DNA of 64,000 nucleotides from Pseudoxanthomonas sp. SE1 (GCF_029542205.1 NZ_CP113783.1:1-64000); one strand, 5' to 3'; positions 21,172-30,665 are shown, counted from the stretch's first letter. Program-made: numbers and translations. Notes: generated from the letters alone by a model not told the origin.

Positions 21172-22274
21172 GCAGGCAGCCTCACGTCCAGGCGCAGGCC
21201 GCCGCTCGCACTGCTGCCCAGGCGCATGTCGCCGCCCAGTGCGGCGACGCGCTCGCGGATGCCCGACAGGCCGTTGCCTTCACGCATGCCGCCCTTGAGC
21301 TTGCCATCGTCCTCGATGCGCAGGCGCATGTTCGTATCCTCGTTGCTCAGCGAAACCGTCAACGTATACGCGTTCGCGTGCCGTGCGGCGTTGGTCAGGC
21401 ATTCCTGCACGATGCGCAGCAACGATTCCGCCATCGCCGGATCGTCGATGCGGATGTCTTCCGCGATATGCAGATCCAGCGCCGGCCGTGGCAGTGGCGC
21501 GGCGAGGGCACAGATCGCGGTCTGAAGGTCCAGCCCACGGGAATCGCGCAGGGCTTGTACGACGCTGCGGATATCGTCCAGCAGTTCGGTGGACAACTGC
21601 TGCGCGATGCGGACTTCATCGCGCGCGGCGAAAGCGGGATCGCTGGCCAGTGCGCGCAGGTTGAGCTTCATCGCCGTGAGCTTGTGTCCGGCCACGTCGT
21701 GCAGCTCGCGTGCCACGCGCAGGCGCTCGGCATCACGCGCGCTGTCGGCCAGCAGCGCCCGCGTGGCCAGCAGGTCCGCATTGACCAGCGCCAACTGGTC
21801 GCGTGATTCCTCGGAGCGGCGCGCGTAGTGCACGCACAGGCCGGCGAGCGCCTGGAAGCCGATATTGATCAGCGTCATCGTCAGTGGCGCACCGAACCCG
21901 TGGTGCACCATCAGCGCGTAGAACGCCACGTTCAACACCAGCGCGGCACCCACGACCCAGCGGGGCGACAACACGTTGACCGCGCACGCCACCCAGACCA
22001 CCAGAAGCACCTGTGCGGTGCCCACGCGCGGCGTCAGCCAGGCCAGCAGCAGCGCGAGGCAGGCCATCGCCACCAGGGCGACCCGCCGGTGCCGCTCCCA
22101 GGTGTCCGGTGCCAGTGCGAACAGAAGGAACCCCAGCGCATAAGCCGCCAGCGCGGCGGCCGCGGCCGGCAGCACCTCCGGTGGCAGGAAGCGCAGACCC
22201 AGCGACACGGCCGCCAGCGTGAACACCCCGGCCAGGGTCATGGGTTCGCGAATTCGGGTCAGGGCGGTCCACAT
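21168..22274 (-). CDS. Sensor histidine kinase (HisKA_3 type)
   Basis: About 368 aa. The N-terminal half holds several hydrophobic segments (a membrane sensor with no large periplasmic loop). The dimerisation helix has the phospho-accepting His in ARELHDVAGHKLTAMKLNL near residue 190. The ATPase domain shows CLTNAARHANA and GLSGIRERVAALGG. It pairs with the overlapping LuxR-type regulator gene. ATG 22274 is used; a GTG at 22307 in the same frame is the alternative. The signal is not known. Confidence 0.9.
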   Translation of the reverse strand: MWTALTRIREPMTLAGVFTLAAVSLGLRFLPPEVLPAAAAALAAYALGFLLFALAPDTWERHRRVALVAMACLALLLAWLTPRVGTAQVLLVVWVACAVNVLSPRWVVGAALVLNVAFYALMVHHGFGAPLTMTLINIGFQALAGLCVHYARRSEESRDQLALVNADLLATRALLADSARDAERLRVARELHDVAGHKLTAMKLNLRALASDPAFAARDEVRIAQQLSTELLDDIRSVVQALRDSRGLDLQTAICALAAPLPRPALDLHIAEDIRIDDPAMAESLLRIVQECLTNAARHANAYTLTVSLSNEDTNMRLRIEDDGKLKGGMREGNGLSGIRERVAALGGDMRLGSSASGGLRLDVRLPA

Positions 22275-22355
22275 GCGCCCATGCTGTCGTCCGCGCTGCG
22301 CCGACACAATGGGTCTGGCGCAAGTGGTGACTTCCGGCAGGTCAGCGGGAGCCCG

Positions 22356-23549
22356 TCAGAACGCGTCGCCCGGCACGCGCACGGTGCCTTCCATCAGCAC
22401 GCGTGCGCTGCGGCTCATCACCGCCTTCGTCACCGCCCAGGCACCGTCCACCTGCTTGACGTCGGCGCCCACGCGCAGCGTGCCCGACGGATGGCCGAAC
22501 ACCAGCACGTCGCGCGTGCCGCCGCCTGCCGCCGCATTGACCAGCGTGCCCGGCACGGCGGCGGCGGTCGCAATGGCCACCGAGGCCGTACCCATCATCG
22601 CGTGATGCAACTTGCCCATCGACATGGCGCGCGCCAGCAGGTCGATGTCCGCCGCATGCACGGGCTTGCCGCTCGACGACACGTAGTCCTTCGGCGGCGC
22701 GACGAAGGCGACCTTCGGCGTCAGCGGACGCTTCGCCGCGGCCGCGACATCGGCGACCAGGCCCATGCGCACGGCGCCATGCGCTCGGATCGCCTCCAGT
22801 TTCGCCAGCGCGTCCTTGTCTTCGTTGATGGCGCCCTGCAACTCGGTGCCGTCGTAACCGAGTGCGGCTGCTTCGACGAAAACCACCGGCACGCCGGCAT
22901 TGATCATCGTCGCCTTGAACACACCCACGCCGGGCACGTCGATTTCATCGATGAGATTGCCGGTAGGAAACATCGCGCCACCGCCGTCGCCATCGCCCTC
23001 GTCCGCGGGATCGATGAACTCGAGCTGCACTTCCGCCGCCGGGAACGTCACGCCATCCAGTTCGAAGTCCCCGGTTTCCTGCACTTCGCCGCCGGTGACC
23101 TGCACGTGGGCGACGATGGTCTTCTGGATGTTGGCCTGCCAGATCCGCACGGTGCACAGGCCGTCGCGTGGCACGCGCGAAGGGTCAACCATGCCGTTCG
23201 CAATCGCGAACGGACCGACCGCCGACGACAGGTTGCCGCAGTTGCCGCTCCAGTCGATGAAGGCTTCGTTGATCGGCACCTGTCCGTACAGATAGTCCAC
23301 GTCATGGCCGGGCTGGCTGCTCGGCGAGATGATCACTACCTTGCTGGTGCTGGACGTCGCCCCGCCCATGCCGTCGGTGTGCTTGCCGTACGGATCGGGT
23401 GAACCGATCACGCGGCTCAGCAACGCATCGCGTGCCGGTCCCGATGCCTGCGCTCGTTCGGGCAGGTCCTGCAGGCGGAAGAAGACGCCTTTCGACGTGC
23501 CGCCGCGCATGTAGGTGGCGGGGATGCGGATCTGGGGGGCTTGGGACAT
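22356..23549 (-). CDS. prpF: 2-methylaconitate cis-trans isomerase PrpF
   Basis: Works with AcnD in propionate degradation by the methylcitrate cycle, isomerising the 2-methylaconitate formed by AcnD. 397 aa, diaminopimelate-epimerase fold. N-terminal signature PATYMRGGTSKGVFFRLQDL and SSSGKPVHAADIDLLARAMS near the C-terminus. ATG 23549 is preceded by GGTGAT; an in-frame GTG lies at 23558. In most genomes prpF directly follows acnD, but here two unrelated genes (23583-24653) lie between them. Confidence 0.93.
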   Translation of the reverse strand: MSQAPQIRIPATYMRGGTSKGVFFRLQDLPERAQASGPARDALLSRVIGSPDPYGKHTDGMGGATSSTSKVVIISPSSQPGHDVDYLYGQVPINEAFIDWSGNCGNLSSAVGPFAIANGMVDPSRVPRDGLCTVRIWQANIQKTIVAHVQVTGGEVQETGDFELDGVTFPAAEVQLEFIDPADEGDGDGGGAMFPTGNLIDEIDVPGVGVFKATMINAGVPVVFVEAAALGYDGTELQGAINEDKDALAKLEAIRAHGAVRMGLVADVAAAAKRPLTPKVAFVAPPKDYVSSSGKPVHAADIDLLARAMSMGKLHHAMMGTASVAIATAAAVPGTLVNAAAGGGTRDVLVFGHPSGTLRVGADVKQVDGAWAVTKAVMSRSARVLMEGTVRVPGDAF

Positions 23550-23582
23550 GGAAATCACCGATGACTTTGATGGTGGTACGAC

Positions 23583-24155
23583 TCAGAACAAGGAGGATTG
23601 CGTTGCAGGTGGATCGATACCTTGTGCCTGGTGATTGGTAGCGGGGATCCCTATAGCTACGAGGTTATCGGGCGCTGGCCATTGCTGCCCGAGCTTGATT
23701 GCCGGAGTTAACGGGATGTTGTCGAACGGGCTTGTGGCCCTGTAACTCAGGGTAATGTGCGGCGTTACGCCGGTCGCGATCTGGCCGAATCCTGCGTCGG
23801 TCAGCGAACGCTGAATGGACGCCAGTAGTTCTTGGAATGCCTTGGGATTGCCGTAGGCACGCAATGTGCAGTGTTGTTTCGCAGTCGCGAGATCCGGCCC
23901 TTCGATGCGATTGAACAGCAGCGTGCAGGCGTGTGCCGAGATACGGTCACCGACCCGAAGCAACGCATCGCGATCCCTCGTCGTCGGATCGAAAACTCGT
24001 CCCGAGAAGGACTGATGCCAGTTTCCGGAGGGAAACAGGGCTGTTCCAAGCTTGCGTATCAGTCCAATGGAGATGAAACGCTGCAGCACGTCCTCCGACC
24101 ACGCGACCGGAGGCAGTGCCGCGAAAAAAATGCGGGGCTGAGAACGTCTTATCAC
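23583..24155 (-). CDS. 2'-5' RNA ligase/2H phosphoesterase family protein
   Basis: A 190-residue protein of the LigT/2H phosphoesterase superfamily. It starts IRRSQPRIFFAALPP and has the two catalytic HxT motifs, HCTLRAYG and HITLSYR. Family members hydrolyse or join 2',5' or cyclic phosphate bonds in RNA or nucleotides. The only start that keeps the N-terminal strand is GTG 24155. By eye this stretch is less G+C-rich than its neighbours, and the gene interrupts the acnD-prpF pairing, so it may be a later insertion. Confidence 0.82.
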   Translation of the reverse strand: MIRRSQPRIFFAALPPVAWSEDVLQRFISIGLIRKLGTALFPSGNWHQSFSGRVFDPTTRDRDALLRVGDRISAHACTLLFNRIEGPDLATAKQHCTLRAYGNPKAFQELLASIQRSLTDAGFGQIATGVTPHITLSYRATSPFDNIPLTPAIKLGQQWPAPDNLVAIGIPATNHQAQGIDPPATQSSLF

Positions 24156-24188
24156 CTGATGACCACGTATGAATGCTTGGTCACAGCA

Positions 24189-24653
24189 TCACGCCCCGTC
24201 CGGAATCTCCGGCTCCACCAGCTTCGCCAGCAGTTCCAGCGATTCCTGCCAGCCCTGGTAGCAGAAGTCGACCGGGATCGCGGCGGGAATGCCTTCCTGT
24301 ACGACGTTCAGTTCGGTGCCGGCGATGCTCTTCTTCAGCGTTACCGTCACGTGCATCTGCCCGGGCAGTCCGGGATTGTCGAACTGGTCGGTGTAGCGCA
24401 GCAGCTCATTCTCGACCAGTTCCACATAGGTGCCGCCGAACGAGTGGCTGGAACCGGTGCCGAAGTTGGTGAACGACATGGTGTAGCCGCCGCCCACGCG
24501 CGCACCCATCGAATGGACCTTGCCGGTGAACCCGTGCGGCGGCAGCCACTTCACCATCGCATCGGGATCGAGGAAGGCACGGTAGACGCGCGACGGCGGC
24601 GCGCGCAGCACGCGGTGCAGGCGGACGGTGCCGGGGGTGGCGTTGTCGGACAT
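24189..24653 (-). CDS. SRPBCC (AHSA1-like) family protein
   Basis: A 154-residue START/Bet v1-fold protein, recognised by VRLHRVLRAPPSRVYRAFLD, MVKWLPPHGFTGKV and the C-terminal CYQGWQESLELLAKLVE helix. Such proteins form a hydrophobic ligand cavity; AHSA1-like bacterial members often have no known ligand. It lies 43 bases after acnD and before the 2H-phosphoesterase gene, all on the minus strand, so it may ride on the acnD transcript. No direct link with propionate metabolism is evident. Confidence 0.85.
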   Translation of the reverse strand: MSDNATPGTVRLHRVLRAPPSRVYRAFLDPDAMVKWLPPHGFTGKVHSMGARVGGGYTMSFTNFGTGSSHSFGGTYVELVENELLRYTDQFDNPGLPGQMHVTVTLKKSIAGTELNVVQEGIPAAIPVDFCYQGWQESLELLAKLVEPEIPDGA

Positions 24654-24696
24654 GATCGGACTCCTGTGCGTTGGGTGTACCGATACGACGAACGGG

Positions 24697-27312
24697 TCAG
24701 GCCGCTTTCGACGCGTCCAGGAAATCCTGCGCGAACCGCTGCAGCACCCCGCCTGCCTCGTAGATCGAAACCTCCTCGTCCGAATCCAGACGGCAGGTCA
24801 CCGGTACTTCCACGGTTTCGCCGTTGCGGCGGTGGATCACCAGCGTCAGCTCGGCGCGTGGCCTGCGCTCGCCCACCACATCGAAGGTCTCGGTGCCGTC
24901 GATGCCCCAGGTCTTGCGGGTTTCGCCGGCCCTGAACTCCAGCGGCAGCACGCCCATGCCGACCAGGTTGGTGCGATGGATGCGCTCGAAGCCCTCCGCC
25001 ACGATCGCTTCCACGCCCGCCAGCCGCACGCCCTTCGCCGCCCAGTCGCGCGAACTGCCCTGGCCGTAGTCGGCGCCGGCGATGATGACCAGCGGCTGCT
25101 TGCGGCCCATGTAGGTCTCGATGGCTTCCCACATGCGCACCACCTGTCCGTCCGGTTCGATGCGTGCCAGCGAGCCCTTCTTCACGTCGCCGTCGACTAC
25201 GGCCATCTCGTTGACCAGCTGCGGGTTGGCGAAGGTCGCGCGCTGTGCGGTGAGATGGTCGCCGCGATGGGTGGCGTAGGAATTGAAGTCCTCTTCCGGC
25301 AGGCCCATCTTCGCCAGGTACTCGCCCGCCGCGCTCGAGGCGAGGATCGCGTTGGACGGCGACAGGTGGTCGGTGGTGATGTTGTCGCCCAGCACCGCCA
25401 GCGGACGCATGCCGTGCAGCGAGCGCTCGCCGGCCAGCGCGCCTTCCCAGTACGGCGGGCGGCGGATGTAGGTGCTCTGCGGGCGCCAGGCGTACAGCGG
25501 CTCCACTTTGCCGCCATGCTCCACGCGCACGTTGAACATCGGTTCGTAGACCTTGCGGAACTGGTCCGGCTTCACGCTGGCCTTCACCACCGCGTCGATC
25601 TCCGCATCACTGGGCCAGATGTCCTTCAGCGTGATCGGGTTGCCTTCGGCATCGAAGCCCAGCGCGTCCTTTTCGATGTCGAAGCGCACGGTGCCGGCGA
25701 TGGCATAGGCGATTACCAGCGGCGGCGAGGCGAGGAAGGCCTGCTTGGCGTAGGGATGGATGCGGCCGTCGAAATTGCGGTTGCCCGACAGCACCGCGGT
25801 CGCATACAGATCGCGGTCGATGATCTCCTGCTGGATCTTCGGATCCAGCGCGCCGCTCATGCCGTTGCAGGTGGTGCAGGCGAAGGCGACGATACCGAAG
25901 CCCAGCTGTTCCAGGTCCGGCAGCAGGCCGGATTCTTCCAGGTACAGCTGCACGGCCTTCGAGCCGGGCGCCAGCGAGCTTTTCACCCACGGCTTGCGCA
26001 CCAGTCCCTTTGCGTTGGCGTTGCGTGCGAGCAGCGCGGCAGCGATCACGTTGCGCGGATTGGAGGTATTGGTGCACGAGGTGATGGCGGCGATGATCAC
26101 CGCGCCGTCCGGCATCAGGCCCTGCGCCTCCTCGGCCTTGCCGCTGGCCAGCTTGGCTTCGTCGGCGATGCCGCGCTCGGCCAGCGCGCTGGTCGGCAGG
26201 CGCTTGTGCGGGTTGGACGGGCCGGCCATGTTGCGCACGACGGTGGACAGGTCGAAGTGCAGCGTGCGCTCGTACTGCGCAGTCTGCAGGTCGTCGGCCC
26301 ACAGGCCGGCGGTCTTCGCGTAGGTCTCCACCAGCGCCACCTGTGCGTCGCTGCGGCCGGTCAGGCGCAGGTAGTCCAACGTGTTGTCGTCGATGAAGAA
26401 CATCGCGGCCGTCGCGCCGTACTCGGGCGCCATGTTCGATATGGTCGCGCGGTCGCCGATGGTCAGCGCCGCCGCACCTTCGCCGCGGAATTCGAGATAG
26501 GCGCCGACGACCTTCGACTGGCGCAGGAATTCGGTCAGCGCCAGCACCACATCGGTCGCGGTGATGCCGGGCGCGGGCTTGCCCTGCAGTTCGACGCCGA
26601 TGATGTCCGGCGTGCGCATCCACGACGCGCGGCCGAGCATGACGTTCTCCGCCTCCAGCCCACCCACGCCGATGGCGATGACGCCCAGCGCATCGACGTG
26701 CGGCGTGTGGCTGTCGGTGCCCACGCAGGTATCCGGAAAGGCAACGCCGTCCTGCACGTACACGACCGGCGACATTTTCTCCAGGTTGATCTGGTGCATG
26801 ATCCCGTTGCCTGGCGGGATCACATCGACGTTCTTGAACGCCCGCTTCGTCCAGTCGATGAAGTGGAAGCGGTCCTCGTTGCGCCGGTCCTCGATGGCGC
26901 GGTTCTTGGTGAACGCGTCCGGGTCGTAGCCACCGCATTCCACGGCCAGCGAGTGGTCGACGATCAGCTGCACCGGTACCACCGGATTCACCTGCGCCGG
27001 ATCACCACCCATGTCGGCGATCGCATCGCGCAGGCCGGCGAGATCCACCAGCGCCGTCTGCCCGAGGATGTCGTGGCAGACCACGCGCACCGGGAACCAC
27101 GGGAAATCCAGGTCGCGGCGGCGCTCGACCAGTTGGCGCAGGTAGTCGTCGCGGCGCGCGGGATCGGCGCGGCGGACGATGTTCTCCGCATGCACGCGCG
27201 CGGTGTACGGCAGCGTCGCCCAGGCGCCGGGCTGGAGGGCGTCGACCGCGGCGCGCGCGTCGAAGTAGTCGAGCGTGGTGCCCGGGAGTGGGGTGCGGAA
27301 ATCGGTATTCAT
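24697..27312 (-). CDS. acnD: 2-methylcitrate dehydratase, Fe/S-dependent (AcnD)
   Basis: Aconitase-family enzyme of the methylcitrate cycle: dehydrates 2-methylcitrate to 2-methylaconitate in partnership with PrpF. 871 aa, monomeric aconitase layout. The 4Fe-4S ligands are the Cys of TSCTNTSNPRNV near residue 409 and the CxxC in ACTTCNGMSG near 477. C-terminal swivel domain GADYGQGSSRDWAAKG is present. It is judged AcnD rather than AcnA by its N-terminus (MNTDFRTPLPGTTLDYFDAR) and the presence of prpF downstream. prpB and prpC are not adjacent. Confidence 0.92.
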   Translation of the reverse strand: MNTDFRTPLPGTTLDYFDARAAVDALQPGAWATLPYTARVHAENIVRRADPARRDDYLRQLVERRRDLDFPWFPVRVVCHDILGQTALVDLAGLRDAIADMGGDPAQVNPVVPVQLIVDHSLAVECGGYDPDAFTKNRAIEDRRNEDRFHFIDWTKRAFKNVDVIPPGNGIMHQINLEKMSPVVYVQDGVAFPDTCVGTDSHTPHVDALGVIAIGVGGLEAENVMLGRASWMRTPDIIGVELQGKPAPGITATDVVLALTEFLRQSKVVGAYLEFRGEGAAALTIGDRATISNMAPEYGATAAMFFIDDNTLDYLRLTGRSDAQVALVETYAKTAGLWADDLQTAQYERTLHFDLSTVVRNMAGPSNPHKRLPTSALAERGIADEAKLASGKAEEAQGLMPDGAVIIAAITSCTNTSNPRNVIAAALLARNANAKGLVRKPWVKSSLAPGSKAVQLYLEESGLLPDLEQLGFGIVAFACTTCNGMSGALDPKIQQEIIDRDLYATAVLSGNRNFDGRIHPYAKQAFLASPPLVIAYAIAGTVRFDIEKDALGFDAEGNPITLKDIWPSDAEIDAVVKASVKPDQFRKVYEPMFNVRVEHGGKVEPLYAWRPQSTYIRRPPYWEGALAGERSLHGMRPLAVLGDNITTDHLSPSNAILASSAAGEYLAKMGLPEEDFNSYATHRGDHLTAQRATFANPQLVNEMAVVDGDVKKGSLARIEPDGQVVRMWEAIETYMGRKQPLVIIAGADYGQGSSRDWAAKGVRLAGVEAIVAEGFERIHRTNLVGMGVLPLEFRAGETRKTWGIDGTETFDVVGERRPRAELTLVIHRRNGETVEVPVTCRLDSDEEVSIYEAGGVLQRFAQDFLDASKAA

Positions 27313-27498
27313 GGCGTGTCGTCTGCTGTGAACGGGGCGCGCGGCTCGATCCACGCGCTGCAATGGCCATTATGCGCGTCGTGTCGCTGCAAACATGCCC
27401 GCCTGCCGGACATCGCTGCGCATTCTTTCGATGCGTTGACGGTGTTCGTCAACATGCAGGGCACGCCGTGGCACGCATGCCCGGCGAGGTGCTCCGCG

Positions 27499-29085
27499 CT
27501 ACGGTGTGTCGAGCCGGATACGGGCTTCCCGCAGGACGGTCGAGCCTTCGGCCGTCGCAACGCTTCGTGCAACGGCTCCCGGCACCGCCCGCGCCGTGGC
27601 GCCATGCACGCCCTGTTTGTCGAGCAGGGCGGCGACGCTCTCGGCGCGGGCGAGCGCGAGCGCAGCGTCATTGCCCGCGTATCCATCGACCGACACCTGG
27701 CTCACGCCCCAGCGCTGGAGCGCCCACGCGATCGCCTCCACCTGCGCGTTGCCTGCCGCGTCCAGGTCCGGCCGGTCGTCGCCGAACACCACCGGTGGCA
27801 GCGTCTGGAGTGCCGGCACGACCTGCACCTGCAACGCACCGGCGTCATCGGTCGCCAGTGCCTGCTCGAGGCGGCGCGCCTGGACGACATCGAGCCCGGC
27901 GGCCGCATAGAGCTGCCAGCGCGCCCGTTGCCCGCCTTCGAGGATCTCGAACTGCCCGAAATGGGCGAGGACGCGCTGGTGCATCGCTTCGGCCGCGCGG
28001 GTCCCGGCGTTGCGCTCGGCCGCGTCGCGCTCGGCCACGTTCTGCAGGCGCGACACGCTTTCGCGGAGTTGCGCGAGCGTCGCCTGTTCGCTCGCCAATG
28101 CCTTTTCGTCGGCGGTCAGTAGCTCGCGCAGGGAGACCTCGACAGGTCGGCCGAGCACGCCTTCGAGCTTGCGTTCGAGTTCGCGGTCAAGCTGGGGCCG
28201 GTGCCGAGGGACCAGCATCACGGCATCGACCCGCAGGGTTTCTTCGTTGCGGTCCACGCGCAACGTGGTCACCTGCCCACCATTGCTGCGTGCGGCTTCG
28301 TCCATCACGTTGCGGATGGTGCGGTCGGCGACGCCGCGTGCCGCGATGTCGCGCAGCGCCAGTCCCAGCGGGACCGACAGCAGCACGAACGTTCCCACGA
28401 TCATCGAGGCCTGCCACGCGGTCTGCTTGGGCGAATCGTCGCCGCCGAAGTGGTACCAGCGGGCCATGATGGTGACCGACAGCGCGATTGCCAGCAGGTT
28501 GGTCATGAACAGGAACAGCGCACCACCCGCGATGCTGGCATTCAGCGTGGCGATACCGAAGCCCACCACGGCCAGCGGCGGCATCAGCGCCGTCGCGATC
28601 GCCACGCCCACGATGGTCTCGCCCTTGCGGGTGATGGTGGCGTACGCGCCCGCCAGGCCGGAAAACACGGCGACGAGCAGGTCGAACAGTGTGGGTTCGG
28701 TGCGCGCCAGGATTTCCGGCGTCGCTTCCTGCAGCGGAGAGACCAGGACGATCGCGGTCGCGGTGGTCAGGGCCACCGCAGTCCCTACCGCCAGCGTCTT
28801 GAGCGCCTCGCGCAGGCTGCGGAAGTCGAAGGTGGCCAGCGACATGCCCAGCTCGACGATCGGCCCCATCAACGGGGAAATCAGCATCGCGCCGATGATC
28901 ACGGCGACCGAGTTCTGCAGCAGGCCCAGCGTGGCGATGCCGCATGCCATGACGATCATGAAGGCGTAGCGCGGCCCCAGCTGCCCGCTTTCGTCGACAT
29001 TGCGCAGGACGGCGGCCCGGTCGACCTGCAGGTGTTCGCGCCGCCATTGGCGCAACCAGCGCCACAGTGCTTCGGCAGAGGCCAT
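27499..29085 (-). CDS. DUF389 family membrane protein with C-terminal OmpA-like tail
   Basis: 528 aa. The N-terminal half is the DUF389 (TIGR00341-like) membrane domain with about six helices (LLQNSVAVIIGAMLISPLMG, IVGVAIATALMPPLAVVGFG). The C-terminal half is soluble, with a charged helical stretch near 330-375 and a terminal segment (VEAIAWALQRWG, VSVDGYAGNDAALALARAES) that resembles the OmpA/MotB peptidoglycan-binding fold. The function of DUF389 is unknown. The combination suggests an inner-membrane protein reaching into the periplasm; this is inferred. Confidence 0.78.
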   Translation of the reverse strand: MASAEALWRWLRQWRREHLQVDRAAVLRNVDESGQLGPRYAFMIVMACGIATLGLLQNSVAVIIGAMLISPLMGPIVELGMSLATFDFRSLREALKTLAVGTAVALTTATAIVLVSPLQEATPEILARTEPTLFDLLVAVFSGLAGAYATITRKGETIVGVAIATALMPPLAVVGFGIATLNASIAGGALFLFMTNLLAIALSVTIMARWYHFGGDDSPKQTAWQASMIVGTFVLLSVPLGLALRDIAARGVADRTIRNVMDEAARSNGGQVTTLRVDRNEETLRVDAVMLVPRHRPQLDRELERKLEGVLGRPVEVSLRELLTADEKALASEQATLAQLRESVSRLQNVAERDAAERNAGTRAAEAMHQRVLAHFGQFEILEGGQRARWQLYAAAGLDVVQARRLEQALATDDAGALQVQVVPALQTLPPVVFGDDRPDLDAAGNAQVEAIAWALQRWGVSQVSVDGYAGNDAALALARAESVAALLDKQGVHGATARAVPGAVARSVATAEGSTVLREARIRLDTP

Positions 29086-29168
29086 CGCGAGAACTCCGTC
29101 ACGGAACCGGCGCGCATCATACCAACGGGCCGCTGCAGTGAAGCCGCTCTGAGCGCGCGTCGCTCAGC

Positions 29169-29621
29169 TCATTCGAAGACCAGCTTGCCCTTCATCATGT
29201 TCCAGTGACCGGGGAAGGTGCAGAAGAAGGTGTAGTCGCCACCCTTGCGCAGCCGCGAAGTGGGGAACACCACCTCGGCCGCCTGCCCGCCGCCGATCAC
29301 CGGCGTGTGGGCGATCACGCGGGCATCGTTGCGCGGCAGATAGTCGTCAGCCAGCTTCATGCGGCCGCCGGCCAGGCCAAGGTCGCGATGATGGCGTGTT
29401 TCGGCCAATACCCAGTTGTGCCCCATCGCCTGCGCCGGCATGCGACCCGTGTGCTTCAACACCACCCGCAGTTGCGCGCAGTCGCCGGGCACGCGGATGG
29501 TCTTCAGGTTGAAGGTCATCATGTCCGTGGCTTCGATCGTCACCACGCAGTTGCGGGCGAAGGCCGGAACGGTCACGAACGAGAACGCCAGCAGGGCGAA
29601 AAACGAAAGCGCTCGGGGCAT
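29169..29621 (-). CDS. azu: Azurin
   Basis: Periplasmic blue-copper electron carrier, 150 aa including a signal peptide ending VTVPAFA before RNC. All type 1 copper ligands are present: His68 in AMGHNWV, Cys134, His139 and Met143 in FFCTFPGHWNMMKG. The disulfide pair Cys25-Cys48 matches mature Cys3-Cys26. ATG 29621 is chosen since the signal peptide begins there; the longer frame upstream runs into palindromic repeats. It may accept electrons from cytochromes or take part in redox stress. No partner gene is adjacent. Confidence 0.95.
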   Translation of the reverse strand: MPRALSFFALLAFSFVTVPAFARNCVVTIEATDMMTFNLKTIRVPGDCAQLRVVLKHTGRMPAQAMGHNWVLAETRHHRDLGLAGGRMKLADDYLPRNDARVIAHTPVIGGGQAAEVVFPTSRLRKGGDYTFFCTFPGHWNMMKGKLVFE

Positions 29622-29652
29622 TGCAGTACGTGCGAAGGAGGGACGGCGGATT

Positions 29653-29767
29653 GTAGAGCCGAGCTTGCTCGGCTGCTCTTCCGTCCCGGGCCATGAGGGT
29701 GAATGCCTTCCGGAATCGATCACGCTCGACGCAGCGGGCAGAAGCAGCGGAGCAAGCTCCGCTCTAC
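29653..29767. repeat. REP-like pair (family B, gtagagc...gctgct)
   Basis: Two 25-base units, 29653-29677 on plus and 29743-29767 in inverted orientation, each form a hairpin around GAGCTTGCTC. They differ only at two positions that pair with each other (C-G in one, G-C in the other), so the hairpin is kept. A related single unit is at 33077-33097. The pair lies upstream of azurin and downstream of phhA. Confidence 0.78.
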
Positions 29768-29780
29768 GATGGCACGCCCG

Positions 29781-30665
29781 TCAAACGTCGCCGCCCTCGG
29801 CCCAGCCTTCGCCGGTGCCGCGGGTGTAGACCTTGTCGGCGTCGCGTACATCGCCGGCCGGGATGGCATCCTGCGCATCCAGCCGTGCATAGATCGGGGT
29901 GAAGTCCGGCGCGGTGGCGTTCATCAGCTGCTCGAAGCTGTCGATGACGAAGTAGGTCTTCTGGAACGTGTCGATGCGGTAGCGCGTGCGCATGATCCGC
30001 TCCAGGTCGAAGCCGATGCGGTTGGGCGCGTCCGATTCCAGCGAGTACAGCGACTCGCCCTTCGACGACACGATGCCGGCACCATAGATGCGCAGGCCAT
30101 CCTTCGTGTCGATCAGGCCGAACTCCACCGTGTACCAGTACAGCCGGGTCAGGTGCTGCAGCGCGTCCTGGCCGATGCCGTGCGCCTTCACGCCGCCCTT
30201 GCCGTACGCCTCCATGTAATCGGCGAACACCGGATTCATCAGCAGCGGCACGTGGCCGAACAGGTCGTGGAACAGGTCCGGTTCGGCGATGTAGTCGATC
30301 TGGTCGGGCCGGCGGATCCACCAGGTGACGGGGAAACGCCGGTTGGCCAGGTGGTCGAAGAACTCCAGCTCCGGCAACAGGCCCTCCACACCGACCAGCT
30401 GCCAGCCGGTGGTGGCGTGCAGTACCTCGTTCAATTCATCGAAGCGCGGGATGCGGTCCGGGCTCATGCCCATCGCGTCCTGTGCCCGCAGGAACTCGTC
30501 GCAGGCGCGCCCGACCAGCAGGGCACGCTGGCGCTCGTACAGCGCCCCCCAGGTGGCGTGGTCGTCGGCGGGGTAGTCGGCGGGCTGGTCCACGACGGCG
30601 GTCGTGTACACCGGTACGTAACCCTTGTCGGTCTGCTGGTGCTCGACGCGGCGCGGCTCGTTCAT
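29781..30665 (-). CDS. phhA: Phenylalanine-4-hydroxylase
   Basis: Pterin-dependent iron enzyme that hydroxylates phenylalanine to tyrosine, 294 aa. Iron ligands are visible as His133 and His138 in LFHDLFGHVPLL and Glu181 in RLYWYTVEFGLI. It begins MNEPRRVEHQQTDKGYVPVY, the usual start for the bacterial monodomain enzyme. It is divergent from an Lrp-family gene with a 130-base gap, which suggests local control by that regulator. No pterin carbinolamine dehydratase gene is seen next to it. Confidence 0.95.
   Translation of the reverse strand: MNEPRRVEHQQTDKGYVPVYTTAVVDQPADYPADDHATWGALYERQRALLVGRACDEFLRAQDAMGMSPDRIPRFDELNEVLHATTGWQLVGVEGLLPELEFFDHLANRRFPVTWWIRRPDQIDYIAEPDLFHDLFGHVPLLMNPVFADYMEAYGKGGVKAHGIGQDALQHLTRLYWYTVEFGLIDTKDGLRIYGAGIVSSKGESLYSLESDAPNRIGFDLERIMRTRYRIDTFQKTYFVIDSFEQLMNATAPDFTPIYARLDAQDAIPAGDVRDADKVYTRGTGEGWAEGGDV

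Noticed and set aside
24628..28122. An 1164-codon plus-strand frame opposite acnD and the DUF389 gene
   Set aside because: It is the mirror of conserved minus-strand genes, rich in Arg/His/Gly with no recognisable motifs.
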